Assembly (NCBI GenBank): GCA_027364495.1
Contig: DAHXPE010000314.1
Coordinates: forward strand, 1-10,471
Length of the DNA stretch: 10,471 nt
Reading direction: 5' to 3'
Origin: Candidatus Heimdallarchaeota archaeon
Lineage (GTDB): Archaea; Asgardarchaeota; Heimdallarchaeia; Hodarchaeales; LC-3
The position numbers were made by a program, and so were the translations under genes. Positions 1 to 5,557 of this stretch are shown here, one piece after another (position 1 is the first letter of the stretch; each line of letters opens with the position of its first letter). A model generated the notes under the pieces. It made no database searches, was not told the origin of the DNA, and was given only the letters and a program-made list of their open reading frames with translations.

Positions 1-137
1 GAAATTGATTTTCGGTCATTTTTTTCTTATATCGGGAAATTTTTTTCTTATTTTAAATCTTACTGGTTTTATTTTTATGTATCCTTTGATGAGTTTAATT
101 GCAACTCGAATTTACATTACCAGTATATAAAACAATT
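1..137. repeat. Left arm of a perfect 137-bp inverted repeat
   Basis: Every base from 1 to 137 is the reverse complement of 659-795 (position n pairs with 796-n). Identity stops sharply at 138/658. The arm may continue left of the window. The arms enclose 521 bp that hold the truncated SDR and a short convergent spacer. Zero mismatches over an A+T-rich stretch mean either a very recent duplication or a chimeric join made during amplification or assembly. Position 1 may be a contig edge, which would favour the artefact. Confidence 0.97.
2..130 (+). pseudogene. Duplicated 3' end of the six-helix membrane protein gene
   Basis: Reading from position 2 gives 42 codons and a TAA at 128-130. They are identical to the C-terminus of the protein encoded at 666-1550, ending in Tyr-Ile-Thr-Ser-Ile. 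The fragment has no start inside the window. It lies in the inverted-repeat arm and stops seven bases before the truncated dehydrogenase begins. If the genome really has this arrangement, a second copy of the gene may extend to the left. If the join is an artefact, this fragment does not exist in the organism. Confidence 0.85.
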
Positions 138-515
138 TTAAACGTAACTTCAATTTTAGGATCAATGCCATTTCCTAATTTATCTGTTTATAGTGGAACT
201 AAGGCATTTATTTTAACTTTTTCAGAAGGACTCTGGAAGGAATTAAGAAGATATAATATATCCGTCACTGCTTTAGTTAGTGTAGGCATAGATACCGAAT
301 TTTATAATAAAGTCCATAGATCCAAATTCAGATACTTACCCATGCAAAAACCGGATAAAGTGGCTGATAAAGCACTCACAGCTCTTAGTAAGAGGAAACG
401 TATAGCTTATACTGCGAATAGATATGCCTTTTTAATTCATAGTAAGAGAATATTACCTCAAAGACTAATTCTTTGGATGAATGATTTGTTTTATGACAAT
501 AAAAAGATTGATTAA
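138..515 (+). pseudogene. C-terminal half of a classical short-chain dehydrogenase/reductase (SDR)
   Basis: The reading frame matches the second half of a classical SDR, a family of NAD(P)-dependent oxidoreductases of about 250-270 residues. It opens on the strand before the active site (Leu-Asn-Val-Thr-Ser), with the catalytic Ser at 150-152. The YxxxK motif Tyr-Ser-Gly-Thr-Lys follows at 189-203, with Tyr 13 residues after Ser as usual. The stretch after the next strand reads Leu-Val-Ser-Val-Gly-Ile-Asp-Thr, where most relatives have Pro-Gly. The tail resembles SDRs with a basic, hydrophobic C-terminus. The N-terminal Rossmann half, including TGxxxGxG and NNAG, is absent. The frame can be opened upstream to a TTG at 99, but those 13 codons belong to the inverted-repeat arm and are not SDR sequence. 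The 126 residues left cannot bind cofactor. The gene is broken by the join at 137/138, or is intact elsewhere if the join is artificial. Substrate unknown. Confidence 0.85.
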
Positions 516-566
516 TAGGATTTTAAATGATAATATTGGATTTTGATTGTTCATTTCAAAAATTAA

Positions 567-582
567 TTTTAGTTTACTAAAA
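567..582. terminator. Short A+T hairpin between convergent genes
   Basis: A 7-bp palindrome (ttttagt, then tt, then actaaaa) lies between the SDR stop at 515 and the stop of the minus-strand gene at 666. It would form a small hairpin ending in U or A runs in either direction, so it could end transcription from both sides. The loop is very tight and the stem weak; T-rich stretches alone are often enough in archaea. Low certainty. Confidence 0.3.
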
Positions 583-658
583 AAGATATGAATTAAATAT
601 GAGTTAATTCTTCTCAAATCATTATTTTGATATGGTAAGATATTCCCCTGCCGAATTC

Positions 659-795
659 AATTGTTTTATATACTGGTAATGTAAATTCGAGTTGCAATTA
701 AACTCATCAAAGGATACATAAAAATAAAACCAGTAAGATTTAAAATAAGAAAAAAATTTCCCGATATAAGAAAAAAATGACCGAAAATCAATTTC
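659..795. repeat. Right arm of the 137-bp inverted repeat
   Basis: This is the exact reverse complement of 1-137. The arm contains the last 43 sense codons of the membrane protein encoded at 666-1550 on the minus strand, plus seven bases after its stop. This copy is continuous with an intact gene and is therefore the original; the copy at 1-137 is the derived one. Confidence 0.97.
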
Positions 796-1550
796 AATAC
801 TGAAACAAAGAGCAAAAAACCTATGTAAGCAGGTATGGAAAATATTATTATGAATAAACTCCAGCTTACTAATAATCTTATTGGTTTGGTAATAAAAATA
901 TGAATATTTTCCTTAAGAGCTTTGAGTATACTATTTCCTGCGGTAACTCCAGTAAATACCATGCTTAAAATAATAAAAAGCCCTAATTGAATTAGAAATA
1001 TTGAAAATGATTCAAAAAAGTTATGATTTATAATAAATTTTTTATTAGAATGTAAAAGACCCAATAATAAAACAATACCTGAAAGAAATACAACGGAAAA
1101 AGTTATGAAACTATATTTGAAGAAGTTCTTTTTAAAATAGGAAAAAGAATTTGTGAACTCTGTGAATTGATCTCCGGAATTAAAGATGTCATAGGCCAAT
1201 CCAAAATTAGTTGCTAAATAAGTATATAAGACTAGAATAGTTACTAAAGTTATAAAAAAAGAAAATTGAAGGATTATTGGTGAAAGATAATGAAATTGGC
1301 CGATTGCAATAATAATTGGTTCACGCTGTTCAATTTGAGGTCTAGAAAAGGGATATTTATTAACTGACAAAATAAATGGTCTAGATGAAAATAAAATAAT
1401 ATTAACTGTAAAAAGAAGAAGCAAAATCAAAATCATGCCTATTATTTCAGTTAATATAAATTCACGCCAATTTTCTTTGAAAAGAATCAAACTTACTTTT
1501 ATATCCCTCAAGGATTCCGAATAAGAATTTTTGAATTGAGTTTGACCCAT
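666..1550 (-). CDS. Six-helix integral membrane protein of unknown function
   Basis: This encodes 294 residues starting at ATG 1550-1548 and ending in TAA. The soluble N-terminus (about 1-30) contains Asp-Ile-Lys-Val-Ser and Phe-Lys-Glu-Asn-Trp. Six hydrophobic segments follow at roughly 33-54, 93-113, 148-167, 181-201, 226-249 and 258-283. The loop between segments 1 and 2 is hydrophilic, with a Pro/Arg/Gln/Glu-rich stretch. The segment around 205-230 (Gly-Asn-Ser-Ile-Leu-Lys, later Lys-Pro-Ile-Arg) resembles the amphipathic linker seen in several uncharacterised polytopic proteins. I do not recognise the family. A truncated paralogue of its first ~54 residues lies just upstream at 1712-1903, and its last 43 codons are repeated in inverted orientation at the window start. 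The start is supported by the paralogue, which begins with nearly the same residues (M-x-Q-T-Q-x-K-N-S-Y-S-E), and by a TATA-like box about 30 bp upstream. Confidence 0.8.
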   Translation of the reverse strand: MGQTQFKNSYSESLRDIKVSLILFKENWREFILTEIIGMILILLLLFTVNIILFSSRPFILSVNKYPFSRPQIEQREPIIIAIGQFHYLSPIILQFSFFITLVTILVLYTYLATNFGLAYDIFNSGDQFTEFTNSFSYFKKNFFKYSFITFSVVFLSGIVLLLGLLHSNKKFIINHNFFESFSIFLIQLGLFIILSMVFTGVTAGNSILKALKENIHIFITKPIRLLVSWSLFIIIFSIPAYIGFLLFVSVLKLIFGHFFLISGNFFLILNLTGFIFMYPLMSLIATRIYITSI

Positions 1551-1578
1551 TTTTTTAACATCTTTAGAGTAAACAGGC

Positions 1579-1588
1579 TATATTTATT
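1579..1588 (-). promoter_or_regulatory. TATA-like box for the 666-1550 gene
   Basis: On the minus strand this reads aataaatata, centred about 33 bp before the ATG at 1550. Archaeal initiation about 25 bp downstream would put the transcript start near 1557, giving a very short leader. This fits the absence of a clear Shine-Dalgarno sequence. A+T richness makes TATA-like matches common here, so this is suggestive only. Confidence 0.35.
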
Positions 1589-1605
1589 AGTACTTTATAT
1601 TAAGC

Positions 1606-1623
1606 TTTTAATTGTAATTATTG
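1606..1623. repeat. 18-bp element shared upstream of the two paralogues (copy 1)
   Basis: The 18 bp ttttaattgtaattattg occur identically at 1944-1961. Each copy lies 40-75 bp upstream of one of the two related minus-strand starts (1550 and 1903), outside the coding region. It is most simply leftover duplicated upstream sequence. Its full conservation, while the sequence between it and the start codon has drifted, could mean it is a regulatory site. Confidence 0.6.
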
Positions 1624-1711
1624 CGGAAAAGCATAAGTTATCAAATTCATTTCATTTTGCTTTTAAAAAGTAAGATAAAAGGAGAAGTGGATTGAAATTA
1701 ACATTCATGGC

Positions 1712-1903
1712 TTAACTAAGCCCGATGGTCTTGAAGAAACAATACAATATAATATCAGTAACAAAAAGAAAGATAAAGATTAAAAACAGTCCAATCATTT
1801 CTGTTAATAAAAATTCAGTCCAATTTTTCTTGAAAAGAAATAAACTAACTTTTATATCTATTAAGTATTCCGAATAAGAATTTTTATTCTGAGTTTGACT
1901 CAT
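1712..1903 (-). pseudogene. Truncated paralogue (N-terminus only) of the 666-1550 membrane protein
   Basis: This encodes 63 residues from ATG 1903. The first ~54 match the N-terminus of the neighbouring membrane protein at about two thirds identity, without gaps: the Met-x-Gln-Thr-Gln start, the Asn-Ser-Tyr-Ser-Glu run, Asp-Ile-Lys-Val-Ser, Phe-Lys-x-Asn-Trp and Thr-Glu-x-Ile-Gly. Only the first membrane helix (about 33-54) remains. Nucleotide similarity ends near 1727, opposite about 1379 in the full gene. The frame then closes after a few unrelated residues. The other five helices are absent from the 160 bp that follow, so this looks like a tandem duplicate that lost its 3' end by deletion. 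It could still make a one-helix protein, since its start and upstream region are preserved and substitutions are mostly conservative. Confidence 0.75.
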
Positions 1904-1943
1904 GTTTTAACATCTAAATAGGAACTATTACTTTCTTTTATGG

Positions 1944-1961
1944 TTTTAATTGTAATTATTG
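1944..1961. repeat. 18-bp element shared upstream of the two paralogues (copy 2)
   Basis: Identical to 1606-1623, here 41-58 bp upstream of the ATG at 1903. It marks the upstream extent of the tandem duplication that made the two related minus-strand genes, or a conserved control site. It lies in the 284-bp divergent gap (1904-2187) between the truncated paralogue and the surface-protein gene. Confidence 0.6.
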
Positions 1962-2086
1962 AGGTAAACCAAAATCATTCAAAACCTATTTCCTCATCTT
2001 TCTTTTCAAAAACTTAAAGGTATTTTTTCGTAAACTCATTAATAAATTTAAGTTAGAATTAAATTTCTGGTGAAAAAAACAAATTG

Positions 2087-2116
2087 CATGGTTGAACTAG
2101 ACATGGTTAATCTAGA
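2087..2116. repeat. Back-to-back 15-bp direct repeat upstream of the surface-protein promoter
   Basis: The 15 bp catggttgaactaga (2087-2101) are followed at once by catggttaatctaga (2102-2116), matching at 13 of 15 positions. The pair ends about 21 bp upstream of the TATA-like box at 2138-2145, where archaeal activators commonly bind. It is a candidate operator for the gene starting near 2188. No protein partner can be named. Confidence 0.5.
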
Positions 2117-2137
2117 AAGTTACTTATTAGTGACTAA

Positions 2138-2145
2138 TTTAAAAT
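2138..2145 (+). promoter_or_regulatory. TATA-like box for the surface-protein gene
   Basis: The box tttaaaat would place transcription start near 2168. That is downstream of the GTG at 2152 and just upstream of the ATGs at 2173, 2176 and 2188. It therefore argues against the longest reading and for one of the ATG starts. Weak on its own because the region is very A+T-rich. Confidence 0.4.
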
Positions 2146-2187
2146 TGGTTAGTGGATACTAAAAACTTCCACATGATGGTATCTAAC

Positions 2188-3303
2188 ATGTCAAAATTCA
2201 AATTATTATTGCCAATTCTATTAATTGCCATATTTATGTTAAGCACCTATTCGGTCGTGGCAGATAGTGGTGATCAAACCCAACAAGATCAGCCTGATCA
2301 AAATGGTGTTTCCTCTCAAAGAGAAAATGCTGACCGTATGCAAACACAGTTTCAATATAATCAGTCAAAAAAGCAAGTTCATATAGAATCTGAAAATAAC
2401 TATAATGGAACAAAAAGTCATATTGAAGTTGAAATTGAAGCAAATGATGGTATGAATATTCACTTTTCATATTCTGGTCAATTTAACAATACCAAAACTG
2501 TTCTTCAAATTGGCTTAGAAGCCAGTAGACTTAACGAATTTATCAACAACAATACCGCTATTCCTGGCTATGATTCTAATGATACACTTTTAAACTCAAT
2601 TAATCTAAGAGATATGATATGGAATTTAACTGTATCAAATTCTACCTTAAACAACGTTACAACTTGGACAATTAACGCTCAAGCATCACTTACCAACACA
2701 TCAACTATAACATTCCAATTTGTCTTTTCAAACGGTTTTGCTTCTTTAGCCGGTAACAGCACACTTGGTCCAAATGCACTTAAATGGAGTGTAATAATTA
2801 GTAACTACCATTATTCTGCACCAAACTCTCAATTAGCTCTTAAAATGCTGATGAAATCTGGAGATCATAACGATGGATTTAAATCTGACAAAATTAGCAA
2901 CCAAACTGAAGATCATAAAGATGGTTTAGCTCATGGTAATGAATCAGCAGTCAATTTCGGTAATGGTACAACAGCTGGATTTTTCTCATGGGCAGATAGT
3001 TATATGGTTGATGGTCAAAACAAGACAATCGTAACTAGCCCAGCAGTATCTGTTGATCGTGAAGATACAGCTCAAAACCAATTATGGTTCTCCTTTGCAC
3101 AAGGAAATGTTATTAACTGGGATCCAAAAGTTGGTGTAGACAGATCAACAGCCTTTTCATATGATATGGCTCACCCAATAGTTTTATCCACCGCAGTGCC
3201 AGTTAGTTCATCAACAAAAGCATCTCCTGGATTTGAAATGCTTGCAGTAATTCTCTCTTTAGGTGTTGTTGCATTAGTTACTAAAAGAAAATTTAAAAAT
3301 TAA
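2188..3303 (+). CDS. Secreted, heavily N-glycosylatable surface protein with PGF-type sorting tail
   Basis: From ATG 2188 the product has 371 residues. The frame opens upstream to GTG 2152, with further ATGs at 2173 and 2176. I prefer 2188 because it gives a textbook signal peptide: basic Met-Ser-Lys-Phe-Lys, a hydrophobic core to about residue 22, then Val-Val-Ala-Asp-Ser. A Gln/Asp-rich linker follows, then a mostly beta-like exported body. I count 14 N-x-S/T sequons, consistent with an archaeal S-layer-associated glycoprotein. Two Asp-His-x-Asp-Gly stretches sit 16 residues apart (Asp226 and Asp242) and could be acidic metal-binding loops. The C-terminus is tripartite: a Ser/Thr-rich stretch, Pro-Gly-Phe-Glu at 347-350, a hydrophobic helix, then Lys-Arg-Lys. 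This matches PGF-CTERM tails, which archaeosortase A cleaves to attach a lipid anchor. No enzyme domain is recognised. It is divergent from the minus-strand membrane-protein pair and separated from the next gene by ~370 bp. Confidence 0.85.
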   Translation: MSKFKLLLPILLIAIFMLSTYSVVADSGDQTQQDQPDQNGVSSQRENADRMQTQFQYNQSKKQVHIESENNYNGTKSHIEVEIEANDGMNIHFSYSGQFNNTKTVLQIGLEASRLNEFINNNTAIPGYDSNDTLLNSINLRDMIWNLTVSNSTLNNVTTWTINAQASLTNTSTITFQFVFSNGFASLAGNSTLGPNALKWSVIISNYHYSAPNSQLALKMLMKSGDHNDGFKSDKISNQTEDHKDGLAHGNESAVNFGNGTTAGFFSWADSYMVDGQNKTIVTSPAVSVDREDTAQNQLWFSFAQGNVINWDPKVGVDRSTAFSYDMAHPIVLSTAVPVSSSTKASPGFEMLAVILSLGVVALVTKRKFKN

Positions 3304-3671
3304 ATGAAAAATTTCTTCTAAAATTCAGTATTATTTTATTTAATTAGTTTTACTATTTTTATTCCATTTAATTAGAGATAATTTTCCAAATTTTAAAAAC
3401 TATTTTCTTCTTCTTGTATTTGCTTTTTTAAAAATTTTCTATTTTTAATTTTGACTGAATTCGGCAAATTTAATTTTTAATTATTGATTCTTCTATTTCC
3501 TTTCAATTGATTATTACATCTATTATTATTTTTTCCGAAACAGTATTTTAAATTAAATTTAATTAATAATTCATTAAATTTGTTTTTTCGATGTTTGATT
3601 AACAAAAGGATTTATAAATTAAACATTTTATGAAATTTTTCAGAAAAAATAAATATGAATGGTTAATTAAA
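3304..3671. other. Gene-free A+T-rich spacer with terminator-like T-tracts and a promoter
   Basis: This 368-bp gap has no credible reading frame or RNA gene on either strand. The first ~60 bp contain several T-runs on the plus strand (about 3330-3362), suited to ending the surface-protein transcript in the archaeal T-tract manner. The right end holds the promoter of the MscS genes. The rest is low-complexity A+T sequence with many short near-repeats of atttaatt, which I cannot assign to anything. Confidence 0.6.
3611..3620 (+). promoter_or_regulatory. BRE/TATA-like promoter of the MscS gene pair
   Basis: The purine-rich aaaagga at 3604-3610 is directly followed by tttataaatt, a good archaeal BRE plus TATA-box arrangement. 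The expected transcript start is near 3640, about 30 bases before ATG 3672. The promoter therefore points to 3672, not to the TTG at 3777, as the native start of the first MscS gene. Confidence 0.5.
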
Positions 3672-3776
3672 ATGCAAACTAATATTTTAGATATTCAGTC
3701 AATAATAAGGTATGTTTACCTCCATTAACCAACTCTTTTTGCCATTGTCGTCACTTTAATTTATGGAATCTGTGTA
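3672..3776 (+). pseudogene. In-frame 5' part of the first MscS gene, cut off by TAA at 3726
   Basis: From ATG 3672, 18 codons are followed by TAA at 3726-3728. The same frame then stays open into the MscS body. After the stop it encodes Pro-Thr-Leu-Phe-Ala-Ile-Val-Val and further hydrophobic residues that complete a first membrane helix. The lead segment contains Thr-Asn-Ile-Leu near its start. The paralogue at 4636 has the same four residues near its own start, followed by a similarly spaced Ile-rich stretch. This indicates that the segment is ancestral coding sequence. A single base change or base-calling error (for example from TTA, CAA, AAA or TCA) would explain the stop. Confidence 0.7.
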
Positions 3777-4634
3777 TTGGTTGAGCTCCTAATTATTAGA
3801 AAATTATTAAATTTATTTAGAGAAAGATCACCAAACTTAGTAGATGGATTATTAATAATATTAAATTTTTCAGCAATCACTTTTTGGGTGGCATTTTCTG
3901 CTCCACTCTTCCATATCAACCAAAACTATATCCTTGGAGGATCAGCTTTAGGTGTGGCTATTATTGGTATTTCAGCCTCTAATTTAGGATCAAATTTTAT
4001 GGGAGGACTTTTCATTATTTTTACCAGACCCTTTGGCGTCGGTGATATTATTACCTATAACGGAAATGTTGGTCTAGTGACCGAAATAGGATTAAATTAT
4101 ACAAAAATTCTTCAATTAAATAGAATCGAATTCACCATTTGTAATGCAAATTTAGTTAATGCGCTTATTCACAATTCCTCTGTTTTCGTTAAAAGTAGTT
4201 CTCATACAACTAATGAAGTTGAATTAGACTTAACAGAAAATGCTGTGAATGGAGATAAAAAATCTGACTATTCAGTCGTATTGAATAAAATAAGTTTGAA
4301 ATTTCATCCAAGCAAATTTACACATAGCCTTACGGATTCATTTGCCACTAAAAAAATAGTTAGATTAGTTTATACTTTTAATATTAGACAAGATATGCCT
4401 AATATTGATGTTTCCATTGAAGGCTATGAAAATAGGCTCAAAAATGTTTGTAAAAAATTTACTGAAATCTTTGGTTTTGAGCCTGAATTTTACTTTGTAG
4501 ATAATTATTGGAGGATAACAACTACATTTGTACTAACGGCAATTGACCCTTACGTTTTATTTAATAATTTTTCAAATTTTTTACAGAATATATTGCATGA
4601 AGCATATTTAATAGATTTTGGAGGTATTAAATAA
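3777..4634 (+). CDS. MscS-family mechanosensitive channel-like protein (first of a pair)
   Basis: The open part from TTG 3777 gives 285 residues. The native gene probably starts at ATG 3672 but is interrupted by TAA at 3726. MscS proteins form heptameric membrane channels that open under membrane tension and release solutes during osmotic downshock. Numbering from 3777, a hydrophobic helix lies at about 25-45. The pore helix and its exit follow at 55-90 (Ala-Ser-Asn-Leu-Gly-Ser-Asn-Phe-Met-Gly-Gly, then Thr-Arg-Pro-Phe-Gly-Val-Gly-Asp), the family signature. The beta domain follows to about 135 (Gly-Leu-Val-Thr-Glu-Ile-Gly; Cys-Asn-Ala-Asn-Leu where relatives have Pro-Asn). The C-terminal alpha/beta domain runs to the end. 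TTG 3777 lies inside the first membrane helix, so a product started there would have a damaged N-terminus. The stop is one base before the next gene, with which it shares a transcript and homology. Confidence 0.85.
   Translation: MVELLIIRKLLNLFRERSPNLVDGLLIILNFSAITFWVAFSAPLFHINQNYILGGSALGVAIIGISASNLGSNFMGGLFIIFTRPFGVGDIITYNGNVGLVTEIGLNYTKILQLNRIEFTICNANLVNALIHNSSVFVKSSSHTTNEVELDLTENAVNGDKKSDYSVVLNKISLKFHPSKFTHSLTDSFATKKIVRLVYTFNIRQDMPNIDVSIEGYENRLKNVCKKFTEIFGFEPEFYFVDNYWRITTTFVLTAIDPYVLFNNFSNFLQNILHEAYLIDFGGIK
4620..4625 (+). promoter_or_regulatory. Strong Shine-Dalgarno site fixing the second MscS start
   Basis: The perfect ggaggt ends 10 bases before ATG 4636 and lies inside the last codons of the upstream gene. 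It decides the start in favour of 4636 over the in-frame TTG at 4618, which overlaps the upstream gene and comes before the site. It also implies coupled translation of the two MscS genes. Confidence 0.8.
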
Positions 4635-4635
4635 G

Positions 4636-5370
4636 ATGGACTCCTTTACTAATATATTGATAACAAATGAAAAAATTATTTATTTAATTATAACAATCTT
4701 AGTCATTATTTTCGCTTATGTCATAGTAGAAAGAAATTTACTTCGATTCGCTAAAAAAAATAAAAATGTTTACTTAGATGATTTAAGTAGTGGTATAAAA
4801 TTATTTACAAGACTCATTGCTGGTTATTTAATTATCATTAGCATTGGATTATATTACAATTTGTCCAGTATAAACTTATTATTACTCGGCTTATTTGCCA
4901 CAATCATTTCTTTATCTAGTATACAAATCGTGAATAATTTTTTAGCTGGCTTAGTCATTATAATTCTAAAGCCTTTTGAAATAAATGATTACATCAATAT
5001 TAACGACTTTGAAGGAAGAGTAATTAAAATAACTTTAAATTATACAATTCATAAAAAAGAAAAAAAAGACGGAAATTCTTATTTATCGAACGCTCAAAAT
5101 TTATTTTCTACTTACATCGGAGATAAAATGACAAAATATACCTTTATGATTTCTTTTGATTTGGCTACGTTAACGAAAGTTTTACCCATTATGGAACAAA
5201 TTTGTAAAGAATATACTAAAGTATTTGGTTATGAACCTGTATTCTTTTTATATCGATTAGGCTGGAAAGTTGGTTATCAATTCCAGATAAGCGCAGACAG
5301 CTCAGAAACAATTAGATTAAATTTAAAAGAATTCAGAAATAAATTATTAAAATCAGCGTATCCAAAATAA
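4636..5370 (+). CDS. Divergent MscS-like channel subunit (second of the pair)
   Basis: From ATG 4636 there are 244 residues, set by the ggaggt site at 4620. Hydrophobic helices lie at about 13-31 and 57-74, and a pore-like helix at 82-112 containing Asn-Asn-Phe-Leu-Ala-Gly and ending Lys-Pro-Phe-Glu-Ile-Asn-Asp. Canonical MscS has Gly-Asp at this last position; here it is Asn-Asp. The beta domain is present (Phe-Glu-Gly-Arg-Val-Ile-Lys-Ile, residues 125-132), then a Ser-Asn-Ala-Gln-Asn stretch replaces the usual Pro-Asn. The C-terminal domain is clearly related to that of the upstream protein: both have a Cys-Lys-x-Tyr/Phe-Thr run followed by Phe-Gly-Tyr/Phe-Glu-Pro and a Phe-rich strand. Glycines and small residues of the pore helix are fewer than in canonical MscS. 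One base separates the genes, so they are co-translated and may form one mixed oligomer; that last point is inference. Confidence 0.75.
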   Translation: MDSFTNILITNEKIIYLIITILVIIFAYVIVERNLLRFAKKNKNVYLDDLSSGIKLFTRLIAGYLIIISIGLYYNLSSINLLLLGLFATIISLSSIQIVNNFLAGLVIIILKPFEINDYININDFEGRVIKITLNYTIHKKEKKDGNSYLSNAQNLFSTYIGDKMTKYTFMISFDLATLTKVLPIMEQICKEYTKVFGYEPVFFLYRLGWKVGYQFQISADSSETIRLNLKEFRNKLLKSAYPK

Positions 5371-5378
5371 AATAGAAA

Positions 5379-5412
5379 TTTTTTTTTACCATAAAATAAT
5401 TTTCTTTTTTTT
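5379..5412 (+). terminator. T-tract terminator after the MscS pair
   Basis: Runs of nine T (5379-5387) and eight T (5405-5412) follow the stop at 5370 within 45 bp. Uridine tracts of this kind end archaeal transcription without needing a hairpin. This separates the MscS pair from the zinc-ribbon gene at 5558, which has its own leader. Confidence 0.55.
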
Positions 5413-5449
5413 AAAAAATGTTCTTAATTTTGGGTAAATAAAAAATCTT

Positions 5450-5522
5450 TAAATTTAGAAACAAATAGTTAACATCTAAAGGTGTGTTTTAAAAATAAAA
5501 CGTTTAAGTTATTCTAAATTTA
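5450..5522. repeat. 11-bp inverted repeat before the first zinc-ribbon gene
   Basis: The 11 bp taaatttagaa at 5450-5460 are the exact reverse complement of ttctaaattta at 5512-5522. They flank 51 bp that include a TATA-like tttaaaaata at 5488-5497, well placed to start a transcript near 5522 with a ~35-base leader to ATG 5558. It could be an operator pair around a promoter, but A+T composition makes chance pairing plausible. Confidence 0.3.
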
Positions 5523-5557
5523 TTTGAAATGTATTTTTTGAGTAAGGTGATTGCACA

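Noticed and set aside
99..137. TTG start and first 13 codons of an apparent SDR gene from 99
   Set aside because: These bases are the inverted-repeat arm read out of frame with the membrane-protein tail it encodes. They do not resemble an SDR N-terminus.
2152..2187. GTG 2152 as start of the surface protein
   Set aside because: It adds 12 residues ahead of a normal signal peptide and lies upstream of the transcript start predicted from the TATA-like box.
2234..2470. Minus-strand 78-residue frame
   Set aside because: It lies wholly opposite the surface-protein gene and its composition (many His, Tyr, Phe) is that of an antisense shadow.
3304..3671. Possible small RNA or CRISPR-like repeat in the long A+T spacer
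   Set aside because: The atttaatt-like words are irregularly spaced and low in complexity, with no regular repeat/spacer pattern and no stable G+C stem.
5469..5477. Nine-base ttaacatct also found at 1555-1563 and 1907-1915
   Set aside because: The two minus-strand copies are explained by gene duplication. The third is in the opposite orientation relative to its gene and is likely chance.
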